Of a stretch of 13,462 nucleotides of DNA, positions 1 to 6,886 are shown piece after piece; position 1 is the stretch's first letter; the number at the start of each line of letters is the position of its first letter. This stretch comes from Candidatus Moraniibacteriota bacterium (lineage in GTDB: Bacteria; Patescibacteriota; Minisyncoccia; Moranbacterales; UBA2206), in contig DAIEIZ010000041.1 in assembly GCA_027351145.1 (NCBI GenBank), positions 1 through 13,462 on the forward strand, read 5' to 3'. The notes below the pieces were generated by a model. That model made no database searches, was not told the origin of the DNA, and worked only from the letters and a program-made list of their open reading frames with translations. Position numbers and translations under genes: made by a program.

Positions 1-192
1 TGAATCGGTCGGGTTATAAAGTTCTATAAATTCTTCTGCCGACTTTCCTGTTCCTCCGGTGATTTGAATTTCGTTGATAATTAAATATTTTTCATCGGCT
101 AATATTTTTTCTCCAAAATAAAAAAGCGTTATCATCAAAAAGGGCAAAAAAACAAACAAGCTTATTTTTGTTTTTATTTTTTCATTTTTCAC
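1..192 (-). CDS. secreted lamin-tail-domain protein, 5' part only
   Basis: The first 64 codons of a leftward gene that runs off the window. A GTG at 190-192 is the only clear start after an in-frame TGA. The weak purine run AAAGG overlaps it, and TTG at codon 12 is an alternative. Residues 1-11 are lysine-rich, residues 12-29 form one hydrophobic helix (LFVFLPFLMITLFYF), and the helix is followed by a segment that starts at about residue 32 with ADEKYLIINEIQ. The stretch INEIQ...GKSAEEFIELYNPTD matches the opening of the lamin tail domain (LTD, an immunoglobulin-like fold), where a strand with xINEI is followed by the E-[FW]-IELYN signature. LTD proteins of bacteria are normally exported and often carry repeats or nuclease domains; what follows here cannot be seen. 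It lies 28 bases after the PH-domain gene and is probably the last visible member of the ruvB transcript. The family call is good; the function is unknown. Confidence 0.7.
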   Translation of the reverse strand, partial: MKNEKIKTKISLFVFLPFLMITLFYFGEKILADEKYLIINEIQITGGTGKSAEEFIELYNPTDS

Positions 193-220
193 CTTTCATT
201 TTATAACTAAAAACCAAAAA

Positions 221-808
221 CTATTGCAATTCTTCGTGAATTTCTTTGCGAATCACTTTGCCCAAGTTGCTGGCCTCTTCTTTTTCATAGGTTTTTTGCA
301 GGTTCATGATCAGATCTTTGATGGCATAGGGATTGGGGACGTGTTTGAAGATAAAGCGTTCGGTTTCGCCGGCCGTCTGGACATAGAGGTCGCCATAGTT
401 GAGAAAAGTAGGAATGATGCCCAGCACCTCAACTGTAATATCCTGCACATGTTCCAGTTCAAGTTCGCTTACGTCGCGAGAAAAAAGGCCTTTTTGTTCA
501 ATGTTTACAATCCTCTGGTTGGTGACGATCCAAACGTCAAAATAATAATCGATCCAGATGATGAAAAAAAACAGCCAAATACAAATAAAAAAAACCTGTG
601 CCATAAAAAGAAATAGTCCCGGGCTAAGGCTGCCGTTGGATGCGGCGACGAGAGGGGAGGCGAAGGCAAGACCGCCAAAAAGCAAAATAAGCATGATGAA
701 AATAATGGAAAACTGGCTCAAGATATCAAACCAATGCCTATGTACGACAGTCAGAATTTCTTCGCCATCTTTTTGTCCCTTGAAATGAAACTGATTGAAA
801 TTTTGCAT
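221..808 (-). CDS. PH-domain (bPH2-type) membrane protein
   Basis: A 195-residue membrane protein. Residues 1-30 are polar, two hydrophobic helices follow at about 33-56 and 64-90, and the remainder from DVWIVTNQRIVNIEQKGLFS (91-110) is a soluble domain. That domain matches the bacterial PH domain family found in YdbS/YdbT-type proteins: a [WV]xVTNxRI strand, then GLFSRDVSELELEHVQDI, then a glycine-containing turn (NYGDLYVQTAG) and a final helix. A charged tail (173-195, many K and E) ends the protein. Such proteins are anchored by the paired helices with the PH domain on the cytoplasmic side; no enzymatic role is known. The gene starts 4 bases after the 79-residue membrane protein ends, so the two are almost certainly cotranscribed. 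There is no Shine-Dalgarno motif before the ATG (TTCTAACGCT). It is a single-domain version; YdbT-type proteins carry several copies. Family assignment is firm and the role is unknown. Confidence 0.8.
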   Translation of the reverse strand: MQNFNQFHFKGQKDGEEILTVVHRHWFDILSQFSIIFIMLILLFGGLAFASPLVAASNGSLSPGLFLFMAQVFFICIWLFFFIIWIDYYFDVWIVTNQRIVNIEQKGLFSRDVSELELEHVQDITVEVLGIIPTFLNYGDLYVQTAGETERFIFKHVPNPYAIKDLIMNLQKTYEKEEASNLGKVIRKEIHEELQ

Positions 809-812
809 AGCG

Positions 813-1052
813 TTAGAATATGCTTAGATTATTAGAGAAAAAGTTGCTGATAATAATATTCCAATCGACAGAAAAAAATAGCATTAAATTAGAAATTAAA
901 AGAATAATGGAAATAACGGAAAAAATAGAAACCATTAGATGGCTAAAATGCGAATTAATCGCATAGTTAATCAAGTGGTAAACGATAAAAAATGAGATTA
1001 GTAAATAGCTTAAAATAAAAAGAGCATAGATTCCGAATATAATGATAATCAT
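813..1052 (-). CDS. small two-helix membrane protein, unknown
   Basis: A 79-residue, extremely hydrophobic protein that I do not recognise. Residues 1-30 (MIIIIFGIYALFILSYLLIS and on) form one membrane helix, a short polar turn with YAINSHFSH sits at about 29-38, and residues 39-62 form a second helix. The tail VDWNIIISNFFSNNLSIF is amphipathic. It has almost no charged residues, which suits an integral inner-membrane protein and makes a spurious reading frame possible, since AT-rich DNA produces hydrophobic ORFs. In favour of a real gene: it sits tightly between ruvB (20 bases) and the PH-domain gene (4 bases), in the same direction, with no competing frame. It may work with the PH-domain protein, which is an inference from position only. 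No Shine-Dalgarno motif is visible; the upstream sequence is AAAAAAAATTATT. Confidence 0.6.
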   Translation of the reverse strand: MIIIIFGIYALFILSYLLISFFIVYHLINYAINSHFSHLMVSIFSVISIILLISNLMLFFSVDWNIIISNFFSNNLSIF

Positions 1053-1072
1053 AATAATTTTTTTTGAAAAAA

Positions 1073-2071
1073 TTAAATTAGTTTTGCGGGAAATTTTATG
1101 CCGAGGTGAGTATATGCGGCTTCGGTTGCCATGCGACCGCGCGGAGTGCGAGTGAGAAAGCCGATCTGCAAAAGATACGGCTCATAGACATCTTCAATCG
1201 TTTTGATTTCTTCCGAAGTGGCTGCGGCGACAGTAGAAAGTCCGACCGGACCACCGCCAAACTTTTCAATGATCGTGCGCAAAATATGTTTGTCAGCAGG
1301 TTCCAATCCTAGCTCGTCCACATCAATCATCTCCAGAGCCTCTCGTGCGCGGACATTGTCAATTGTGGGATAATTTTTGATTTGGGAAAAATCTCGCACG
1401 CGTTTCAAAAGACGGTTCGCCACGCGGGGGGTGCAACGCGCACACTTAGCAACTTCGCCGAGTCCCGAGTCTTCCATTGGCACATCTAAAATTTTTCCTG
1501 AACGCCTGAGAATCCTTTCTATTTCTCCAGTTTCATAGAATTCCAAGCGGTGAATCGCACCAAATCGATTGCGCAGGGGGTTGGAAAGTGATCCGAGCTT
1601 GGTTGTTGCGCCGATGAGTGTAAACCTTGGTAAATCAAGTTGAATGGTGCGAGCGGAAGGACCCTTGCCAATGACAATATCTAGCTTAAAATCTTCCATA
1701 GCCGGATAAAGTACTTCCTCAATGGATTTATTCAAGCGATGAATTTCATCGATAAAAAGAATATCGCCGTCTTGCAGATTAGTAAGAATAGAACCAAAAT
1801 CGCCCACTCGTTCAATAGCAGGTCCGGAAGTGGTTTTGATACTTACGCCTAACTCTTTGGCGATAATGTTGGCAAGCGTCGTTTTTCCAAGACCTGCCGG
1901 TCCATAGAGCAGAACATGCTCAATCTGTTCTTTGCGTTTCTTGGCCGCTTGGATTAGTATATCGAGATTTTTCTTGACTTTTTCCTGGCCGACATATTCA
2001 GAAAAGCTTTGTGGACGCAAAGTATTATCCAAATTTAGATCCTCAATTTGTTCATGGGAGTTTGTAATCAT
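1073..2071 (-). CDS. ruvB: Holliday junction branch migration helicase RuvB
   Basis: RuvB is the hexameric AAA+ motor that drives branch migration of Holliday junctions with RuvA and passes them to RuvC. From the ATG at 2071 the protein has 332 residues (336 in E. coli). Visible in order: the N-terminal LRPQSFSEYVGQEKVKKNL motif, Walker A GPAGLGKT at about 57-64, Walker B LFIDE at 105-109, sensor 1 IGATT at 153-157, the arginine-finger segment SNPLRNRFG near 163-171, sensor 2 in CTPRVANRLLKR, and a winged-helix end with GGGPVGLSTVAAATSEE and RGRMAT. Everything expected is present. The frame extends to a GTG at 2089, which would add six residues, but that GTG lies directly against the -10 element of the proposed promoter and could not be in the transcript, so I chose the ATG. 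ruvA and ruvC are not adjacent. It heads the leftward block that includes the two membrane proteins and the lamin-tail protein. Confidence 0.97.
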   Translation of the reverse strand: MITNSHEQIEDLNLDNTLRPQSFSEYVGQEKVKKNLDILIQAAKKRKEQIEHVLLYGPAGLGKTTLANIIAKELGVSIKTTSGPAIERVGDFGSILTNLQDGDILFIDEIHRLNKSIEEVLYPAMEDFKLDIVIGKGPSARTIQLDLPRFTLIGATTKLGSLSNPLRNRFGAIHRLEFYETGEIERILRRSGKILDVPMEDSGLGEVAKCARCTPRVANRLLKRVRDFSQIKNYPTIDNVRAREALEMIDVDELGLEPADKHILRTIIEKFGGGPVGLSTVAAATSEEIKTIEDVYEPYLLQIGFLTRTPRGRMATEAAYTHLGIKFPAKLI

Positions 2072-2080
2072 AATATGGCT

Positions 2081-2109
2081 ATTATACACCTATTTGACAA
2101 AACTCCCAA
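2081..2109 (-). promoter_or_regulatory. promoter of ruvB, giving a near-leaderless mRNA
   Basis: On the minus strand, TTGGGA (2104-2109) and a perfect TATAAT (2081-2086) are separated by exactly 17 bases. The expected start of transcription is about position 2074, only a few bases before the ruvB ATG at 2071. This placement is why the upstream GTG at 2089 is rejected as the start. The -35 is only a 4/6 match, so the call rests mainly on the -10 and the spacing. The element overlaps the opposite-facing promoter at 2094-2122. Confidence 0.5.
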
Positions 2110-2122
2110 GGTGTGCTATGTT
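2094..2122 (+). promoter_or_regulatory. strong rightward promoter (TTGACA-17-TGcTATGTT)
   Basis: A consensus -35 TTGACA at 2094-2099, a 17-base spacer, and TATGTT at 2117-2122 preceded by TGC, which is an extended -10. Transcription would begin near 2129 and run right, where no plus-strand protein gene exists; it would enter the candidate RNA and then the 3' end of the pilB-like gene in antisense. It is the best match to a housekeeping sigma promoter in the window. Confidence 0.6.
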
Positions 2123-2128
2123 TGAAAG

Positions 2129-2335
2129 TCAGTGTTTTTTATGTTTTCAATATATTGGCATTGGCAAGCAGTAAATTGCAGGCAATTGGTGGCTTCTATC
2201 TTTTGTCATCAATATGGGGAACTTTTTTCAAGATATGGGTAGGGCGGGTAAGTCGTTCTTAATGATTTGTCTGCGCTATACCTCGATTTTGTTTCTTTTC
2301 TTGGGCTCCTAGTTCGAGATTTTTGCCTGCAGATT
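2129..2335 (+). ncRNA. candidate structured noncoding RNA of unknown family
   Basis: The gap between ruvB and the pilB-like gene holds no plausible protein. Read rightward from the promoter at 2094-2122, it folds into a rod. A 9-bp closing stem pairs TGCAGGCAA (2177-2185) with TTGCCTGCA (2323-2331). Inside it, GAACT (2219-2223) pairs with AGTTC (2311-2315), and CAAGA (2229-2233) pairs with TCTTG (2299-2303). A long apical hairpin pairs 2237-2254 with 2264-2283, about 18 bp with one mismatch and one 2-base bulge around a 9-base loop. The apical stem uses five G-U pairs when read on the plus strand; these become A-C mismatches on the minus strand, so the plus strand is the likely sense. I see none of the conserved cores of RNase P RNA, tmRNA or SRP RNA. 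A long rod with an asymmetric central bubble (2234-2236 against 2284-2298) is reminiscent of 6S RNA, but no 6S sequence signature is clear. The 3' end is uncertain and no U-tract terminator is visible. Confidence 0.4.
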
Positions 2336-2357
2336 AGTGTAAATGTCTAGCCATTGA

Positions 2358-5300
2358 TTATATCTCCGTAACTCTTTCCACTTCTTCAAGCGTTGTCTCT
2401 CCTTCTGAAACTTTCAAAATACCATCCTGTGCCATGGTGATCATGCCTTCTTCCATCGCTTTTTGATTGAGTTCGGAGGTGACTGCACCACGCATGACCG
2501 CTTCTTGAATTTCGCGGGAAAGCAAGAATATCTCACTAATCGTAGTGCGGCCGCGATAGCCGATGTGATTGCACTTGTCACAGCCACTGGGTTTATATAT
2601 TTCTGCAATCGCGGGAATTTCCACGCCCGTTTTTGGGCTAATCGTTTTTAAAACTTTTTCCATTTTTTGTTTTTCTTCTTCCGTTGGAGTGACTTTTGTT
2701 TTGCACTCGCACAGTGTGCGCACCAAGCGTTGGGCGATAAAGGCATTAACACCGGAAACAATATCTTCCGGTTTCACGCCCATATTGAGCATTCTGGCCA
2801 CTGCGCCGGAAGCATTGTTGGTGTGGAGTGTGGAAAGCACAAGATGACCCGTGAGCGCGGCTTGGACGGCGATCTGGGCCGTTTCATTATCACGAATTTC
2901 ACCAATCATCATGATGTCCGGATTTTGACGAAGGAGGGCGCGCAAGGCCGTAGAGAAGGTGTAGCCATCTTTTTCACTGACCGGAGTTTGCAAAATACCT
3001 TCCATTTGATATTCAATCGGATCTTCGACCGTGATGATTTTAATTTCTGAATTTTTAATTAGATTTAGAAGGGCATAGAGCGTAGTAGTCTTTCCGCTGC
3101 CAGTTGGTCCGGTGTTGAGCACAACGCCATTGGGCTTGGAAACTTCATGTTTAATTTTTTCCAAGTTTTGTTTTCGAATTCCCAGTTTGTCAATATTTAA
3201 TTCTACGGATGATTTGCTAAGGAGTCGCATTACGACTGTTTCGCCAAAACCACCAAGAATGATTGAAACACGAATGTCAACGGATTTTTCTTTCGGCTCG
3301 GCTAGCTCCTCATCAAAACTGATACTAAAGCGACTATCAATTATGCCCTGGCGCGCTTCAGTTTTTACTCCGCTTAGCAATTTAATTTGTCCCAAGAAGG
3401 TTGTATATTCTGTGAGAGGGAGCGAAGCAACGGTTTGAAGGATTCCATCGATACGAAAGCGAATTTTGACACTATCCTTTTCTGGTTCAATATGGATATC
3501 GCCCACACCAAGAATTTGTGCAGCGGAAAAAATGATTTTTATTGTGTCGTTAATTTTTGTACCGGCTAGAAGCGTTTGCATTTTATTGAAATCATTAACG
3601 CAATCTTTTGTTTTTTCATAGAATTCTTTTTTGATTGGCAAAGTGCTTCCAAGGATTTGAGACATTAACTTTTCATAAATGTTTTCCAGAAAATCTCCCT
3701 GACCAGTCACTTTTTTTACCTCATCAATGGAGGTAATGCCACTAACTGCTTTTAAGATTCCATCTTGCAACATTGTGACCATGCCTTCTTCAAGAACGGC
3801 CATGGTGATTTCTGTTTCACCCGCGAGATCCAGAATCATTTTTTCTGTTTCCGGGCTAATGGTGAGCACTTCAAAAATACCCATGCGACCCTTATAGCCG
3901 GTATTGCCACACTTGAGACAACCCTTTGGGCGATAGAGCCGATCGATATTTTTGGGAATTTCCACCTTGGCACGCGGGGAGATGATGGAGAGAATTCTTT
4001 TAATTGAATCAATAGTTTCTTTGGCGGGAGCATAGGATTCTTTGCAACTGCAAAGTTTTCTTACTAGTCGTTGTCCAATTACTGCATTTACTGCTGGTGC
4101 AATGAAAGATGGTTTTACTCCCATTTCAATGAGGCGAGGAATTGAAGCAATCGCGCTATTGGTGTGGAAAGTGGAAAGTACTAGATGTCCTGTAAGTGCG
4201 GAATTGATTGCGATATCGGCTGTTTCATCGTCGCGAATTTCACCAACCAAAATGATGTCCGGATCTTGACGGACAATGGCACGAAGACCTGTGGCAAAAG
4301 TGTATCCGCGGGCTTTTTCGATTTGCGTTTGAGAAACACCCTTGACTTGATATTCAATTGGATCTTCAACTGTGATAATTTTTTTGTCCGGAGTGTTTAA
4401 CTTGCTGATGATGGCATAGAGCGTAGTAGTCTTTCCGCTGCCAGTCGGTCCGGTGGTAAGAATCATGCCATTTGGAGCTTCAATTTGTTTTTGAACTATT
4501 TCATAGGCAAGTCCCTGCAAGCCCAATTGCTCAATATTTACATTGATTGAATCCGGGTCAAGAAGGCGCATTACGATTGATTCTCCGAAGCTGCCTGGGA
4601 TTGAAGACGCACGAATGGCAATTTTTTTGTTAGCCAGATTGATTTCAAAAGTTCCATCTTGAGCCATGTCCGAAAGATTGAGTTTCATGCCAGACATCAT
4701 TTTAATTCTAGTGGCGATTCTTTTGTGAATATTAAGTGGAAAAAATGCCACATCTTGAAGAACTCCATCAATGCGATAGCGTAAACGAAAATCTTTTTCT
4801 TCTGGTTCAACATGCACGTCGGATGCACCGAGGGCGTATGCTCCAGCCATAATGGTATTCATTATATCCGTTATGGGCATTTCCTTGATTCTATCTTTGA
4901 GGATAATTAAGTTTTTGAGAGTGGATTCGAATTCAGTGAGTTCGCTGTCATTAATTGTTAGGCTTAATTGATCGAGAATTTCGGCAAAAACAATTTTTTT
5001 GTATTTTTCCAGCACTCTTTCAAAGTTGTAATTTGAAACAATAAATATTTTGATTTGTAAGCCAAGTTTTTCGGAGAAGTTCTTGAGAAATTTTATAGTA
5101 GCTTCTTTTGTAGGATCAGCAGTGATGATAGTGGCGATTTTGCCCTTTTTTTGTATAATAGCAATACCGAATTTTCGCGCGTCACTTTCATCTATTAGTT
5201 TTAAGCTGTCAATGGAAACCGGAACGATATTGGTGTCGATGTAGGGTAATTCAAGTTTGGCGGCAAACTCGGCGGCCTCTTCTTCTTCGGATTGATGCTG

Positions 5301-5378
5301 CAGTTTGGAAACCAACTTAGCTGATACTGCTTTTAATTCCTCCTCTTTTCCAGTGGCCTTTTTTGTTATTTTTATCAT
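2358..5378 (-). CDS. tandem PilB/GspE-type ATPase, two full modules in one chain
   Basis: A cytoplasmic secretion/pilus-assembly ATPase of the PilB/GspE family, 1006 residues, whereas usual members have about 550-600. Residues 1-130 resemble the N-terminal GspE domain (E-EAAEFAAKLELPYIDTN). Module 1 follows: DVHVEP at 187-192, Walker A GPTGSGKT at 310-317, Asp box ITVEDPIEYQ at 335-344, Walker B DPDIILVGEI at 372-381, His box GHLVLSTFHTN at 397-407, and a zinc site with C443, C445, C487 and C490. Module 2 repeats all of this: DIHIEP at 627-632, Walker A at 757-764, Asp box at 782-791, Walker B near 819-828, His box at 844-854, and C890, C892, C933 and C936. Module 2 lacks the N-terminal domain and is joined by a linker at about 560-605. 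Both active sites look intact, so both halves may hydrolyse ATP. The gene stands alone: no pilT, pilC or pilin genes are adjacent. It would power type IV pilus extension or a related secretion or competence machine. Confidence 0.93.
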   Translation of the reverse strand: MIKITKKATGKEEELKAVSAKLVSKLQHQSEEEEAAEFAAKLELPYIDTNIVPVSIDSLKLIDESDARKFGIAIIQKKGKIATIITADPTKEATIKFLKNFSEKLGLQIKIFIVSNYNFERVLEKYKKIVFAEILDQLSLTINDSELTEFESTLKNLIILKDRIKEMPITDIMNTIMAGAYALGASDVHVEPEEKDFRLRYRIDGVLQDVAFFPLNIHKRIATRIKMMSGMKLNLSDMAQDGTFEINLANKKIAIRASSIPGSFGESIVMRLLDPDSINVNIEQLGLQGLAYEIVQKQIEAPNGMILTTGPTGSGKTTTLYAIISKLNTPDKKIITVEDPIEYQVKGVSQTQIEKARGYTFATGLRAIVRQDPDIILVGEIRDDETADIAINSALTGHLVLSTFHTNSAIASIPRLIEMGVKPSFIAPAVNAVIGQRLVRKLCSCKESYAPAKETIDSIKRILSIISPRAKVEIPKNIDRLYRPKGCLKCGNTGYKGRMGIFEVLTISPETEKMILDLAGETEITMAVLEEGMVTMLQDGILKAVSGITSIDEVKKVTGQGDFLENIYEKLMSQILGSTLPIKKEFYEKTKDCVNDFNKMQTLLAGTKINDTIKIIFSAAQILGVGDIHIEPEKDSVKIRFRIDGILQTVASLPLTEYTTFLGQIKLLSGVKTEARQGIIDSRFSISFDEELAEPKEKSVDIRVSIILGGFGETVVMRLLSKSSVELNIDKLGIRKQNLEKIKHEVSKPNGVVLNTGPTGSGKTTTLYALLNLIKNSEIKIITVEDPIEYQMEGILQTPVSEKDGYTFSTALRALLRQNPDIMMIGEIRDNETAQIAVQAALTGHLVLSTLHTNNASGAVARMLNMGVKPEDIVSGVNAFIAQRLVRTLCECKTKVTPTEEEKQKMEKVLKTISPKTGVEIPAIAEIYKPSGCDKCNHIGYRGRTTISEIFLLSREIQEAVMRGAVTSELNQKAMEEGMITMAQDGILKVSEGETTLEEVERVTEI

Positions 5379-5412
5379 ACTTTTTGTTTGAATAAAAGAA
5401 TTTTATAGCTCA

Positions 5413-5421
5413 ATTCTAACA
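5413..5421 (-). promoter_or_regulatory. possible extended -10 promoter of the pilB-like gene
   Basis: The 137-base gap before the pilB-like gene has TGTTAGAAT on the minus strand, an extended -10 element (TAGAAT at 5413-5418 preceded by TGT). No good -35 lies upstream; a T-rich stretch occupies that position. Transcription would start near 5406, about 28 bases before the ATG. The start has no Shine-Dalgarno motif (CAAACAAAAAGT). No terminator is visible between this gene and the DHH gene upstream, so read-through is also possible. Confidence 0.3.
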
Positions 5422-5515
5422 CAAAAAAGAGAAAACAAAAAACAGCCAAAACTACCTTAATTGCTCTTTGTTTGGGGCTTGTTTTAAATATTCTATAAAA
5501 AGATGAAAAGAGGAT

Positions 5516-6646
5516 TTAGATTGAACTTTCAATTCTTGCTTGAATATTTTTAGCAGAAAGAATCAAATCGCTGTTACTAATTTTTATTTCAAGAGTGTCG
5601 TTATTGATGGTTGCTCCAAAAAGCAGTGCAAACTTTTGCAAAAGCTCGTTGTTGACAGTTTTCAAAACCGCAAGAGTGCTATTTGGCGTGTCATTATAGA
5701 GCGTTATAAAGATTTGGCCGTCAATATAGTTTTCTTGCAGCTTTTCTAAAATAATTGGTAGGCTTTCCGGCGTTGTTCGGCTTTGCACAAAATCTTCGAG
5801 GTTGAGAGCCGCCCAAACGAGCTTGCTCTTTTCTTCCCAGTTGAGCTTGCTCATGACACGTCCCAAAAGTTTCAAAATGGAAAGCGGCTGAGTTTTGTAG
5901 AGCCAGCGAATGATGCCCTGTTGATCCGCTCCGCGATCCATCAGGTCCGCCGCAGCAGAAAGAGCCTTAGGGGTGGTATTTTTCTTTTGAAAATTTCCAG
6001 TGGCACTAATGATGCCTGCCAGGAGGCATGTTGCGATGTTTTTGTCGAAACTAGCCACGTCAATATTTTCCAAGGCTGGCTTTAGGATTTCCGCGCAAGA
6101 GGAGGCTGTGATGTCAACTAAATTAATCTGGCCAAAATTTTCATTGTTTCCGCGATGATCAATATCAATCACCGGTACTTCAAAAAATAAATCTGAATTA
6201 TTAATATAAATTTGCCCCAAGGATTCCAAGTCGGGACTGTCGATAACAATAATTAAGTCGTATTTGAATTTAGCTAAAATGAAAGAGAAATCACGCGGAT
6301 CAATCGAACCCTTTTCCGGGGTGAGATAGACATTAAAAGCGCTACCAATCGTTTCTTGGCGCAAGCCCATGATTTTGTTGCGGCTTGTGTCAAAAGATAA
6401 AACAAATTCTCGTGCGCCGGAAATTTCAGAAACAATATTTTTCGGACCGGGAAGAAATTCAAATTTATTCTCAGTTAGTTTTTTTCCGGAAACGATTGTG
6501 GCGAGAATATCCTTATTTTCCAAAAAAAATGCCAGGGCAAAGGCACTGCCGATGGCATCAAAACCGGGATTTTCAGGAATGAAGATGAGCACATTTTTGG
6601 CATCGGTGATAAATTTCTGAAATTGTTCTTGGGGAATGAGGCTCAT
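5516..6646 (-). CDS. DHH-family phosphoesterase-like protein with a degenerate active site
   Basis: A 376-residue protein with the layout of DHH-family phosphoesterases such as NrnA (oligoribonuclease/pAp phosphatase). NrnA uses metal-binding motifs of the type HxNPDGDAIGS, a lone Asp, DHH, and a TDTGxF motif. Here the first reads PENPGFDAIGS (24-34), so the His is Pro24 and the first Asp is Gly28, with Asp30 kept. The second Asp is kept at D136 (VIDSPD). The name-giving DHH reads DHR at 163-165. The last reads SATGNF at 214-219, with Ala215 in place of Asp. The surrounding framework (FGQINLVDITASSCAEIL at 171-188) is well conserved. The C-terminal half lacks the glycine-rich GGGH motif of a DHHA1 domain. 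The fold is therefore secure, but catalysis by the family's mechanism looks unlikely; a binding or regulatory role is an inference. It has its own likely promoter at 6694-6722. The ATG at 6646 has no Shine-Dalgarno motif before it. Confidence 0.8.
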   Translation of the reverse strand: MSLIPQEQFQKFITDAKNVLIFIPENPGFDAIGSAFALAFFLENKDILATIVSGKKLTENKFEFLPGPKNIVSEISGAREFVLSFDTSRNKIMGLRQETIGSAFNVYLTPEKGSIDPRDFSFILAKFKYDLIIVIDSPDLESLGQIYINNSDLFFEVPVIDIDHRGNNENFGQINLVDITASSCAEILKPALENIDVASFDKNIATCLLAGIISATGNFQKKNTTPKALSAAADLMDRGADQQGIIRWLYKTQPLSILKLLGRVMSKLNWEEKSKLVWAALNLEDFVQSRTTPESLPIILEKLQENYIDGQIFITLYNDTPNSTLAVLKTVNNELLQKFALLFGATINNDTLEIKISNSDLILSAKNIQARIESSI

Positions 6647-6693
6647 GGAGAGGATTTAGGTTTTTAGGTATTGCTGTTACAAGGCAGTATTTC

Positions 6694-6722
6694 AAGGTAG
6701 CAAGGATTTTGGCGGGTGTCAA
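6694..6722 (-). promoter_or_regulatory. promoter of the DHH-family gene
   Basis: On the minus strand, a perfect TTGACA (6717-6722), a 17-base spacer, and TACCTT (6694-6699) preceded by TGC, an extended -10. Transcription would start near 6687, leaving a leader of about 40 bases before the ATG at 6646. The rest of the gap between ispG and this gene holds the ispG terminator and an AT-rich inverted repeat (TTTTACA at 6764-6770, TGTAAAA at 6784-6790) of unknown role. Confidence 0.5.
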
Positions 6723-6828
6723 ATAGTGGCCTAAAAGATCGTAAAAACAGCTTTTTTGACCAGTTTTACATAGTTCAATAAATTGTAAAAGTAAGAGTGG
6801 TATAATTCCGGAGGCAAAGCTGGCAAAC

Positions 6829-6858
6829 AAAAAGGAGCCTCGCCCAGATGAGGTTCCT
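6829..6858 (-). terminator. intrinsic terminator after ispG
   Basis: On the minus strand, AGGAACCTC and GAGGCTCCT form a 9-bp stem with one A-C mismatch around an 8-base loop, followed directly by TTTTTG. It lies 28 bases after the ispG stop codon and closes the MEP operon. Confidence 0.8.
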
Positions 6859-6886
6859 GCAAGTAAATAGAAAATTTAACAATCAA

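Noticed and set aside
224..616. A 130-codon plus-strand frame opposite the PH-domain gene, and similar long frames opposite pilB, ispG and dxr.
   Set aside because: They mirror well-supported minus-strand genes, have phenylalanine- and serine-heavy shadow composition, and match no family.
2118..2174. An 18-codon plus-strand ORF starting with ATG at 2118.
   Set aside because: Its ATG lies inside the -10 element of the proposed promoter, so it cannot be in that transcript; the peptide resembles nothing.
2306..2325. A TTCGA sequence like a tRNA T-loop inside the candidate RNA, suggesting tmRNA or a tRNA.
   Set aside because: No 5-bp T-stem can form around it and no acceptor or CCA end is present.
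6573..6830. An 85-codon minus-strand frame over the gap between ispG and the DHH gene.
   Set aside because: It overlaps the start of the DHH gene in another frame, covers a good promoter, and has no family-like features.
6798..6858. A plus-strand extended -10 (TGGTATAAT, 6798-6806) followed by a hairpin that is perfectly paired on the plus strand.
   Set aside because: No -35 fits, no gene or T-run follows on the plus strand, and the hairpin is explained as the ispG terminator on the minus strand.
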